A stretch of DNA of 64,000 nt from Aquimarina sp. RZ0 (GTDB lineage: Bacteria > Bacteroidota > Bacteroidia > Flavobacteriales > Flavobacteriaceae). Below, piece by piece: positions 33,887 through 42,360 of the stretch (position 1 is the first letter of the stretch; every line of letters starts with the position of its first letter). Location: positions 1-64,000 of the forward strand of contig NZ_VTZU01000037.1 in NCBI RefSeq assembly GCF_008370685.1. The letters are read 5' to 3'. The notes under the pieces were generated by a model. It was not told the origin of the DNA. It ran no database searches and saw nothing but the letters and a program-made list of their open reading frames with translations. The translations under genes and the position numbers were made by a program.

Positions 33887-36800
33887 TCAGTTCTGATCTG
33901 AATTTCTTATAAAGAAAAACAAGCCCAGAAATCCTATAATAATCAGCCCAATACTCCAATAGATAGTGTATGTCTTATTCTGAAAGTCAATGGGAGCTGT
34001 ATCGCCAATCAGATAAAAACTTCCCCAATAAAAAGGATTGGTATAAAAAACTTCTGCTGTATGGAGGTATTGAAGTTTTGCCTGTTGTAATGCTTTGGCT
34101 TTGTTCATGCCTTTTTTAAGATTGGTATAAAAGTATTTCATAAGTTCTGGAGTCGCCTTATCAGAGACTTCCCAGCTACTGAGTAGTAAACTTTTTGTAC
34201 CAGCATATTGGAAAGCATTTCCTAAACTCATAATACCTTCTCCTTTAGCAATTTTGCCTGCACCTGTATTGCAAGCACTTAATACCGCTAATTCTGCGGG
34301 TATATTTAGGGTGAACAATTCATGACTATATAATAGATTGTCTTCTATAGAATCCCTGGTTTTAGTAAAATAAAGTCTGGAGTTTTCCGGATTTTCATTA
34401 TCGACCTCTCCGTGTAATGCCAGATGGAGAATGTTATATTTACTTACCTGCTGCTTAAAGTTAGTTTCAATAGCTTGATTTCCAGAATAAAATTGCCCGT
34501 CAATAATGTTGGCAATGGCTTTTATCTCTTCACGTGTTCCAGGTAGATCATCTCCACTATTTCTTAATGTGGTTAATGATTGGGTGTTCGTAGTAAAGGT
34601 TTTAGTAGTGTCCGAAAAAGAAAAAGCAAGGCATTTATTTTGAACATCTGATGGTTTCGTATAATTGTTCAGAGGGTTGAATAATAATGTAGCAGAGTTA
34701 GCATATGAAATTACATAGTTTCTTAATAAGTATGATAAATTTTTGGGCTTAGTAGTGTTGTTTTCTTTTTGAGTTAATAGAAGATCAAAATTAAGATGCC
34801 ATAATGATCCGTCTGGAATAATAATCAGTTGATCTCCTCTGATTTCACTGGCAATTGGATGGATTAGTTTTTGGTATAATGTATATGCCAGGTCTTTATA
34901 GCTCGCATTGTTTTCTATAGTTATAGCTTCTTGTAACCGTTTGATCTTATCTGTCAATTCTGGTATTAGTAATTTTTTTATCGTAATGTTATTTTTAGAT
35001 ATAGTAAAAATATAAGTGATGTTATCAATAACAAAATACTCCAATAAGCTGGTTTTCTTATCTAACTTTTGTTGAATTTCTGATACAGATACTACCTTGT
35101 TTTGATACTTAAGTTGTTGATATTTTTGGGATTTTTTTTCAAATAATAATATAATAGAATCTTGTCTTTGATTAATATCAAATAATAAATTTTCGTATTG
35201 TCTTATCTTTGTGAGATCAGTAGTTTTTTTTGACTTTTCATTGGTAAGTAACGATTGATAAATAGCACGATCTTTTTTTATATTTTTCTCAACATCTAAT
35301 AATGTATTAGGCAATTGACCAAAGTTTTTAGCATTAGCATCATTTAATAATTCTTTGAGCGTATTGGCTTTGCTTTTCTCTGAGTAGTAAAATGCTTTTT
35401 TTAATTCCCTTTTTTCTTGAGTTTCAAAATACATTGATAATTGCGCCTTTATAGCATCGCCATAAATTTCTTTTGCTTTCTTTGAAAAAGATACTTTATC
35501 GAGATAATTTTGGTAAGAATTTCGGATATAGTTAATCAGGATATCTATATTCTGGTAAAGAATGATACTCTGTTTTAAGAGGCTGGCATTTTGGTTTTCT
35601 GAATGAAAAGTTTGCAGCATCTTCGCATTATTATAAAAAGTATCCATCAGAATTTCTGGATAAGAATACTTGGTCGGATCAAATATATTAGTATTATATT
35701 GATCCTTTTTTATATTTATGTTTACTGCTTTTTCATAATATAGCTGTGCTTTTTTATAATCCTTTATCTTCGTATATGTGTTAGCCATCAAATTATAAGA
35801 ACTAGCGACAATAAGATCGTTTTTTTCTGAAATTTCTCCCTGTATTTTTAGAACTTTATTGTAATAATACAGTGCATTCTGATAATCCTTTTTATTGTGA
35901 TAAGCATTACCAATTAGGTTGCAGATCGTTGAGGTGCCAGGGTGGTCATTACCATATAGTTTTACTTTTATGTTTAATGTTTTTTTAAAATAGTACAGAG
36001 CACTATCTGATTTCCTTTCTGCTAAATAAATACGCCCTATTTCTTTAAGGGAATTACTTCTTAGTAATTCATGTTTTGAGTAGGTTTGTTCATGTGTGTT
36101 TAAAGATTTTTTATAATAAAACAATGCTTTTTCTTTATTTTCTTGCTTATTATATGTGAGTCCCAGGTTGTTATACGAATCTGCAATAGCTATGTGATTT
36201 TCTCCATAAATTCGTTCTTTTATTGAAGAGGATTTTTTAAAGTATGATTCTGCTTTTTTGTATAAGTTTTTTAGCACCAATACTAATCCGATATTATTAT
36301 ATGTGGTGGCTAATTTCAGGCTGTTATCTCCCAGTACTTTTTTCTTAGTTAAAATGTCTTTGTAATAGAATTCCAGGGCTTTGTCATAAATTCCGGTTCG
36401 ATAGTATATAATTCCTAATGCGAAATAAATTTCAGAAAGTTCAAAATGATATTCTCCTAATATTTTTTGTTTTATTTCTAACGCTTTTTTTTGATATATC
36501 AATGCCTTGTTATAATCTCCTTTTTCTTTATAAATATCTCCAATGGTCGAATAAGTCGTCGCTACTATAGAATGGTTTTTCCCTAATTTTTTTAGTTTAA
36601 GAGCTAACGTATTCTCAAAAAATTGTAAGGCAATATCATTTTTTCTTTTTTGATAATGGATAATTCCAATTTTATCATAAGCTTCAAGTGTTTTTAGATT
36701 GTCCTCACCAAATTTCTGAGAACGCAGATCAAAAGCCTTTTGATAATATTTTAAAGCGTTGTCAAACTTCCAATTATGTAAATTATTATTTCCAATTTCG

Positions 36801-37396
36801 AGATATATGGTTGCATTGCTGTAGTGATCTTTATCAAAAGACTGTATGCTAATATCAAGAGCAGTTTCAAAATCTTTTAATGCTTGACTATAGAGTCCTT
36901 GTATTTGCTTTATTTTGCCAATATTCAGGTACGAAATTATAATTTCGGTATCATACTTTTCTCTTTCTCTTATTACAAAAGCTTTTTTATAATAATGCAA
37001 TGCGGTTTTAAAATCCGATTTGTAGGTTTCATAATAACTTCCAATGTTATCATAAGCATTTGCGTCTTCTCTTTTGTTTTTTGTAAAATCCTTAGTATCT
37101 ATTTTTAATGCCTTATGAGCAAACGATATTGATTTTTCATATTCATTTACATGTCTTTTAAGTTCAGAAATCTTATTGTAGCATTTTGCAGCCTTCTCCC
37201 AAGTACACGTTTTTTCATAAATAAAAAGAGCTTTTTTAAAAAAGGATATAGAGGGTTCAAATTCCCAGTTTGTCAATAAAGAATCTCCTGTATGATAATA
37301 TTGAGAGGCTACTAAGGTGTCATTTAAAGTCTTTGAAAAAGTTAAAGAAGGGATAAAAAATATTATAAGTAAATAAAAAAAATGTTTTTGTAACAT
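33887..37396 (-). CDS. TPR-CHAT protein, copy 2 (predicted periplasmic caspase-like protease)
   Basis: A 1169-residue paralogue of the protein at 29753, about 110 residues longer because of extra tetratricopeptide repeats. It has a signal peptide (about 1-21), a dozen or so TPRs (about 30-580) with motifs such as ALYYYNKVLKIQGE, a helical linker, and a CHAT domain with His995 in HLALHGEVDN and Cys1042 in LSACNTGAGK. One membrane segment lies near the C-terminus. The last ~165 residues are almost identical to copy 1 at both protein and DNA level, while the TPR part is much more diverged. The intact membrane TPR gene lies 19 bp upstream, so the two are surely co-transcribed. CHAT is a caspase-like fold; target and trigger are unknown. 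Confidence 0.88.
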   Translation of the reverse strand: MLQKHFFYLLIIFFIPSLTFSKTLNDTLVASQYYHTGDSLLTNWEFEPSISFFKKALFIYEKTCTWEKAAKCYNKISELKRHVNEYEKSISFAHKALKIDTKDFTKNKREDANAYDNIGSYYETYKSDFKTALHYYKKAFVIREREKYDTEIIISYLNIGKIKQIQGLYSQALKDFETALDISIQSFDKDHYSNATIYLEIGNNNLHNWKFDNALKYYQKAFDLRSQKFGEDNLKTLEAYDKIGIIHYQKRKNDIALQFFENTLALKLKKLGKNHSIVATTYSTIGDIYKEKGDYNKALIYQKKALEIKQKILGEYHFELSEIYFALGIIYYRTGIYDKALEFYYKDILTKKKVLGDNSLKLATTYNNIGLVLVLKNLYKKAESYFKKSSSIKERIYGENHIAIADSYNNLGLTYNKQENKEKALFYYKKSLNTHEQTYSKHELLRSNSLKEIGRIYLAERKSDSALYYFKKTLNIKVKLYGNDHPGTSTICNLIGNAYHNKKDYQNALYYYNKVLKIQGEISEKNDLIVASSYNLMANTYTKIKDYKKAQLYYEKAVNINIKKDQYNTNIFDPTKYSYPEILMDTFYNNAKMLQTFHSENQNASLLKQSIILYQNIDILINYIRNSYQNYLDKVSFSKKAKEIYGDAIKAQLSMYFETQEKRELKKAFYYSEKSKANTLKELLNDANAKNFGQLPNTLLDVEKNIKKDRAIYQSLLTNEKSKKTTDLTKIRQYENLLFDINQRQDSIILLFEKKSQKYQQLKYQNKVVSVSEIQQKLDKKTSLLEYFVIDNITYIFTISKNNITIKKLLIPELTDKIKRLQEAITIENNASYKDLAYTLYQKLIHPIASEIRGDQLIIIPDGSLWHLNFDLLLTQKENNTTKPKNLSYLLRNYVISYANSATLLFNPLNNYTKPSDVQNKCLAFSFSDTTKTFTTNTQSLTTLRNSGDDLPGTREEIKAIANIIDGQFYSGNQAIETNFKQQVSKYNILHLALHGEVDNENPENSRLYFTKTRDSIEDNLLYSHELFTLNIPAELAVLSACNTGAGKIAKGEGIMSLGNAFQYAGTKSLLLSSWEVSDKATPELMKYFYTNLKKGMNKAKALQQAKLQYLHTAEVFYTNPFYWGSFYLIGDTAPIDFQNKTYTIYWSIGLIIIGFLGLFFFIRNSDQN

Positions 37397-37415
37397 GAAG
37401 TTGTATGATCGATTT

Positions 37416-38147
37416 TTATTTCTTTAATTTTATTTCTGTATTCTTTTTATCTGGTATTTTTAGAAATCGTTTAGCCAGTTTTATATTCCCTAGTTCTAAA
37501 TGGATAAGCCCTTTATACCATAAGGCTTCTTTGTTCTTTTTACCCGTTGGATATCTTGATAAGGTATCCAGAGTTTTTAATGCTTCATCGATATTTCCAA
37601 TTTTAAACAATGAAAGTCCTCTTAATAATAGAGCATCCTCATAATAGGGCATTGTTGTTTTTAATTCACTTAACTCTTGTATTGTTTTATCATATTCCTT
37701 ATTTTCATAATATCTAAAAGCGGTGAGTACTCTTGTTTTGAGAAGATTTTTATCAGCACCTCTCAAAGTGTTATAATCCAGTCCTATTTTTTTATTCCAG
37801 GATTCTTTTAAAATAACAGTTAATTCAGGATTTTTTATATTCAAGCTTGTTTGCAAGATACCAAAAAAGAGTAAGAAACTTGCAGCAATCCCTCCAATCC
37901 ATTTCCAGGTATTTTTTTTCCTTGTTGATGTAATTTCTATATCAAGTATTTCTTTCCATGTTGCGATCTGTTCGTGATTTTGGGCTGTTTCATAATGCTG
38001 ATTGACAATCGCTTCACTTTCTAAATAGCAGGATACCTTTTTTTTGAAATCCGGATCAAGATATAAACGTTCTTTTAGTGCGGATAACTCTGTGTCTGAT
38101 AATGCCAGATCGACAATTTTATTAATTAGTGCAGTGTCTTTGTCCAT
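37416..38147 (-). CDS. Single-pass membrane protein with periplasmic TPR region
   Basis: A 243-residue protein without signal peptide. Residues 1-80 are a charged helical domain (ALSDTELSALKERLYLDPDF) predicted to be cytoplasmic, preceding one membrane segment at about 84-101. Residues about 110-243 carry TPR-like helices (AFRYYENKEYDKTIQELSEL, ALLLRGLSLFKIGNIDEAL) on the far side. This layout resembles the anti-sigma-like partners often encoded beside ECF sigma factors in Bacteroidota, but it has no zinc-binding motif and no sigma gene is present here. It precedes the TPR-CHAT gene by 19 bp. I infer a transmembrane sensor or adaptor that contacts the CHAT protein through TPRs. A decayed paralogue lies at 32990-33275. 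Confidence 0.7.
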   Translation of the reverse strand: MDKDTALINKIVDLALSDTELSALKERLYLDPDFKKKVSCYLESEAIVNQHYETAQNHEQIATWKEILDIEITSTRKKNTWKWIGGIAASFLLFFGILQTSLNIKNPELTVILKESWNKKIGLDYNTLRGADKNLLKTRVLTAFRYYENKEYDKTIQELSELKTTMPYYEDALLLRGLSLFKIGNIDEALKTLDTLSRYPTGKKNKEALWYKGLIHLELGNIKLAKRFLKIPDKKNTEIKLKK

Positions 38148-38267
38148 TATTTAAAAATTGCTTTATACTTCTATGAACCCAGTTTCGATACAAAAAAATA
38201 TTTCTTTTTGAGACAAAAATCTTGCAACAACGTTTAACTCAAATAATGCTTTTTAATAAATAAGGCT

Positions 38268-38405
38268 CTTTTGTCTAATTCGGGATGTAAAATGTTATAA
38301 TTAATCGATAATACACTTTTTTTATAAGTGAATAGCTGTGTTGTATTACAATGAGTTGTTATTCCTGATTCATAACAAAAAAACTGGATGTTTTTGCCTA
38401 AGCTT
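38268..38405. other. Duplicated 5' flank of the TPR-CHAT module, copy 2
   Basis: Upstream of the intact module and matching 33738-33870 in order, with shared TGTAAAATGTTATAAT, AATACACTTTTTT and TTCATAACAAAAAAACTG. Conservation of a non-coding block in both copies may reflect only recent duplication, or may mark the module promoter. The rest of 38148-38487 shows nothing further. Confidence 0.6.
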
Positions 38406-38487
38406 AATTTTTATTTTGAAAAGGATAAAAGAAAATGAGCATAGCTGAATAGATTATTTTAAATATAAATTGGTAGTGTTGATATGA

Positions 38488-40305
38488 TTATTGTAAAAGT
38501 TCTATGTTCAGAATTACTGAACTAACAAATCCTCCGGTATCAGGAAAAGTAAGCTGTATTTTGTTCTCTCCGGGAATTGTATGTTTGATATCAAATGGAA
38601 TAGTAATAACTCCAAAAAACTGTTCTCGATTAGCTTGATCATATCCTGCCCAGTTATCAGGAACCTCAACTGTATTACCATTAATTGACACTATAGGTTT
38701 TTTACTTAGTGTATGTGTTCTACCAATTCCCATTTTTATAAAAGCCTTTCCATTGGCTCCTGTTTGCACTTTTTCTATCAAAAAGTTTAATGGCTTATTT
38801 GCTTCAATTTTTTGTAAATATGTCTTTGAATAGTAGTTGTTTTCTGTTAAGGTATTTCTAAATGCGATTTCGTTAAGATCACATTCTAAAATGATCGTTT
38901 CTCCAATTTTGAGTGTAATATTTTCTGTAAGGTCATAATTGGTAAAATATATCAACTTGGGAATGCCAGATGCATTTGTGTACAACCTACGTAAGGTTAT
39001 GTTTTTTATAAAAGTATTGCTGGTATTCAGGAAATCCAGATTGATTTTTTGCGCTTTATCGTGTAAATTATTTACTGCAATATAGGCTTTGTTTTTTTTT
39101 ACAAAAGCGTGGGCTTGTATATCTGGATTTTTTGAATGGATGGCTACTCTATCTCCTGCTACGTTTTTCCATAGTTCATAAAATTTTTTAAGATGTGTGA
39201 ATTTTTTTCCTCCATCTTTTGTTCTTCTTACGATTACCCAGGGATAGGGATGCCCTTCAGGATTTTTAGTTGTATCCTTATAAAACCAGTTTGCTTCTCC
39301 TACAATAAAGGGTATCGCTTTTAATAACCTATCTGGTTTATCTAATAGTGACATTAGTATATTATTACAAGATGTTAGAGTGATACCATTTAGTGTTGGA
39401 GAATATGGTTTGCCCAGTAAGCCTTTGCTTGTGTATCCATATTCAGAAATCAAATGGGGTTTTACAATTCCCCATTTTTTATAGCTATATGCTTCTATCA
39501 GGTCCAAAATAGCTTCAGAATTACTTCCGGATCGGTAATTAAAATCTCCAGTAACATTTCTGCCATCATACAAATGAGTGGCAAAGAATTTCATGTGTTC
39601 CCCGGCAGTATCCATAAATAATTTCATGCGGCTGTTCCAATGGTCAAAGTTTTCTCGGTCTACTTCTGGCCAGGCAGAGGAGTAACCTCCCACCATCATT
39701 CCCGGGATTTCTGCATGGATTTTGTCTGCCACAACTTTATGTAATTTAGACATTTCTAAGATAACCATACCCGTTTGATCCCAGCTTTCTACATAATCTT
39801 TTGCATGTACAAATGGCTCATTCATTACTTCATAATATTTTGGTATCTCAGAGAATGCACTTTTTATATATGCTACATTGTATGCCGCTATTTTATCATA
39901 ATCCATATCTAGCTGAAAGGCACTGCGAGGGTGATCTGTAATTATAAAATCAGCTGTTTTGTACTTTTTGTATAAGGAGCTATTTTGCTTAGATTTCAGA
40001 GTGTTTTCGCCTCTTTTTTGGGCTTCAGAAGGAGAGGGAATGGTCGTTTTAGACTTTCTGAAAGGAGCTGGACCTGCAAACGATCTGCCAAACTCAATTC
40101 CTAGTTGATCGAATAGGTAAGTTGATTCTGATGCCAATTCCCAATCAAAAGAACCGTGATAGCTAAAATATTTTTCTCGCTTCAGGGTGCTTTCCTCTCC
40201 GATATATTTTTGTGTAGTTAGGTCTATGGTAACTGTATTTTCCTGAGAAAAAACCGTAGATAGTATGCTAAAAGCAACGATCATTGATATTTTATACTTC
40301 ATCAT
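38488..40305 (-). CDS. GH86 endo-beta-agarase/porphyranase
   Basis: A 605-residue secreted enzyme (signal peptide about 1-20, ending TVFSQ). The opening KREKYFSYHGSFD and the TIM-barrel motifs match GH86. Predicted acid/base is Glu163 in EVMNEPFVH and nucleophile Glu288 in LISEYGYTSKG. A beta-sandwich region follows the barrel (about 410-605), which is the family's usual plan. Known GH86 enzymes cut agarose or porphyran inside the chain at beta-1,4 bonds. There is no type IX sorting tail, so it may be periplasmic or soluble. It is the last gene of the operon GH16-GH2-esterase-sandwich protein-GH86. Agarase versus porphyranase cannot be decided by eye. Confidence 0.85.
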   Translation of the reverse strand: MMKYKISMIVAFSILSTVFSQENTVTIDLTTQKYIGEESTLKREKYFSYHGSFDWELASESTYLFDQLGIEFGRSFAGPAPFRKSKTTIPSPSEAQKRGENTLKSKQNSSLYKKYKTADFIITDHPRSAFQLDMDYDKIAAYNVAYIKSAFSEIPKYYEVMNEPFVHAKDYVESWDQTGMVILEMSKLHKVVADKIHAEIPGMMVGGYSSAWPEVDRENFDHWNSRMKLFMDTAGEHMKFFATHLYDGRNVTGDFNYRSGSNSEAILDLIEAYSYKKWGIVKPHLISEYGYTSKGLLGKPYSPTLNGITLTSCNNILMSLLDKPDRLLKAIPFIVGEANWFYKDTTKNPEGHPYPWVIVRRTKDGGKKFTHLKKFYELWKNVAGDRVAIHSKNPDIQAHAFVKKNKAYIAVNNLHDKAQKINLDFLNTSNTFIKNITLRRLYTNASGIPKLIYFTNYDLTENITLKIGETIILECDLNEIAFRNTLTENNYYSKTYLQKIEANKPLNFLIEKVQTGANGKAFIKMGIGRTHTLSKKPIVSINGNTVEVPDNWAGYDQANREQFFGVITIPFDIKHTIPGENKIQLTFPDTGGFVSSVILNIELLQ

Positions 40306-40311
40306 CTGTTT

Positions 40312-41256
40312 TTAAATTTTTACAAATTGATAATATTCATTTTTACCTGTAACAACAAAATATGCTCCTTTCTGGAGATCAGTTATTTCTATAGAATTTG
40401 TGTTTTTTACTTCTCTTATGATCTCGCCATTTGGAGTAATGATTTGAATACTGTTATAGACTAAAGCTCCGGGAAGTGTAAGAATATTCGAAGTTTTATT
40501 TAAAGAAAGAATGATGCTTTTTTCTCTTAGTTCGTGGAGACTTAATGTCTTTTGTGGCGCAGTAAAAGTAACGCCACTAATTTCTTTACTGGTAATATTT
40601 TTATCAGGAAAACCATCTCCTGAGCCATAATAAAGTACATATTTGTATTTCTTACCTTCTGGAGGTGATTTCACACGAACTTGAACTTTTTTGGTTCCTT
40701 TGCCTTTAACTACATTGATATTTTTGCTGGCACCAATCCATTGATTTTGATTATAAATGGCAACACTAATTTTTCGCTCCTGACTAGCAATATAATTTAT
40801 CTCAAAACTAAAGACATCTTTGCTAGCTTGTTTTACAGGTGTCAAAGGTGAAAAACTGGCATCATCAAGAACCCGTAGCTCTTCTTTGGTAACTTCGATA
40901 TTTTTGATAACGAGTGCAAGTTTATTTGTTTTCCAGTCACCTCCTGATTTTCTAATAGCAACAATGACTTTATAATCAGTACCAATTTTTGGTTTGTTTT
41001 TAGAATTTATCTGAAACGTTATTATGCCTTTTCCTTTAGTGACAGGGATTGTTTTTCCTGCCCAGAATTTTTGTGGACCACCAGAAAAATCTAATGCAAT
41101 GTCGCTGTTTTCTTTTACTTCATAACCAATAAGGAACGAGTAAGAAGATTGACTTTTTAGTTTAATTGGTATTTCTTTTGCAAAAATTAATTTGTCTTCC
41201 TGAGAAGATATAATAAGTGAATGAAATACAATAATCAACGTGACTAAAAACCTCAT
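40312..41256 (-). CDS. Secreted two-repeat beta-sandwich protein with type IX-like tail
   Basis: A 314-residue exported protein (signal peptide about 1-18, LIISSQ). It contains two internal repeats of about 100 residues: SYSFLIGYEVKENSDIALDF...PVTKGKGIITFQ and VFSFEINYIASQERKISVAI...VVKGKGTKKVQVRV. Each looks like a beta-sandwich and ends in a V-KGKG hairpin. The C-terminus (IQIITPNGEIIREV ... LQKGAYFVVT) resembles a short type IX sorting domain. No catalytic motif is evident. It sits between the esterase (4-bp overlap) and GH86 genes (6 bp apart), so a galactan-binding function is likely. I do not recognise a named family. Confidence 0.6.
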   Translation of the reverse strand: MRFLVTLIIVFHSLIISSQEDKLIFAKEIPIKLKSQSSYSFLIGYEVKENSDIALDFSGGPQKFWAGKTIPVTKGKGIITFQINSKNKPKIGTDYKVIVAIRKSGGDWKTNKLALVIKNIEVTKEELRVLDDASFSPLTPVKQASKDVFSFEINYIASQERKISVAIYNQNQWIGASKNINVVKGKGTKKVQVRVKSPPEGKKYKYVLYYGSGDGFPDKNITSKEISGVTFTAPQKTLSLHELREKSIILSLNKTSNILTLPGALVYNSIQIITPNGEIIREVKNTNSIEITDLQKGAYFVVTGKNEYYQFVKI

Positions 41257-42338
41257 AGCTGTATTTTTGTTTTAATTATTTCTGATAATTTTTCTGCAAT
41301 AACTTTATGTTCTTCAACATTAGGATGCCCTTTTGTTTTCTTAAAAGGTACAATGCAGGTATAAATATGATCATCCTGCATGGATCTTACAGCGGTATCT
41401 ACATATTCAGGCCACTCAGAATCATCTTTGGTACTATCCATATTTCCTAGCAAGCAAATAATACTTGCTTTTGGATACTGTTTTCTAATTTTTTTTATAA
41501 ATGATTGATAGGATGTGATGATAAAATTTTTAGTAGGCTTTTTAGTTCCAAATCTTCTCTTAAACTCTGGATTATCTGGTTTATTTACAATCCAGGAGTC
41601 ATTCTGAAATAAGTTGATGACTACAATATCCGGGATTTTCTGACTAAAATCCCAGATGCTTTTTGGATCTTTAGGGTTTAAACGATTATACATTTCCGGC
41701 ATTATCATATCATACCAGCTTACCATAACTCCAATCCCACCTCTGGCAATGCAGGTATAGTCTGCGTGAAAAGATCTCGCTGTCATGGCGGCGTATGTAT
41801 TATAATTATTAGTGACACTACCGTCGGGTTTATCATTGCCAGAAGTATCTTCATTGCCATGCCCGGTGGTGATAGAGTCTCCATAGAATTCAATAAATAC
41901 TGATTTCTTTTTGGGAGGTGGGAGGGCTTTATAATCATCTATTTCGAAACCATAAAAAGAAGTCATACCATAAGTCCACTCATTTCTTTTAGTTAATAAA
42001 AGTGAGTGTTTTCCAGAGTCCAGATGTTCTGCAAGTGTATAGGATTGTCTTCCTTTTTTAAGTTTTAGTACTGCTACTTGCCCATCAATTATAATATTGA
42101 AATAATTAGTGCCATTTTCGTCCTCAAGCGTTGCCTTAATAGCCGTTCCTTCAAAATTGATATGTATAGAAGATCCAGACCAATAAATTTCTGATGTGGT
42201 TTCTTTTTTTCCTATTCTCCCTTCATAAGTAATATGAGTATCATCAAAAGAGACTAGTGTTGTTTGCCCAAGTGAAGGAGTAATGTAACCTGGAAGTAAG
42301 CTTATCACTAACAGTTTTATATAGAATGATCTTCTCAT
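41253..42338 (-). CDS. CE2-like SGNH/GDSL esterase
   Basis: A 361-residue secreted two-domain esterase. After a signal peptide (about 1-24) comes a beta-sandwich (about 25-135) with EIYWSGSSIHINFEGTAI, as in carbohydrate esterase family 2. The SGNH domain (about 145-361) has nucleophile Ser155 in FYGDSITTGHG, the oxyanion Gly in ARGGIGVMVSW, Asn in NLFQNDSW and His338 in KGHPNVEEH. The usual GTND block reads QND here. CE2 enzymes remove O-acetyl groups. Agar and porphyran are better known for sulfate, methyl ether and pyruvate groups, so the ester removed here is uncertain. It is translationally coupled to the next gene (ATGA). Confidence 0.82.
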   Translation of the reverse strand: MRRSFYIKLLVISLLPGYITPSLGQTTLVSFDDTHITYEGRIGKKETTSEIYWSGSSIHINFEGTAIKATLEDENGTNYFNIIIDGQVAVLKLKKGRQSYTLAEHLDSGKHSLLLTKRNEWTYGMTSFYGFEIDDYKALPPPKKKSVFIEFYGDSITTGHGNEDTSGNDKPDGSVTNNYNTYAAMTARSFHADYTCIARGGIGVMVSWYDMIMPEMYNRLNPKDPKSIWDFSQKIPDIVVINLFQNDSWIVNKPDNPEFKRRFGTKKPTKNFIITSYQSFIKKIRKQYPKASIICLLGNMDSTKDDSEWPEYVDTAVRSMQDDHIYTCIVPFKKTKGHPNVEEHKVIAEKLSEIIKTKIQL

Positions 42339-42360
42339 AAGTATTGTTTCTTTTTAAAAA

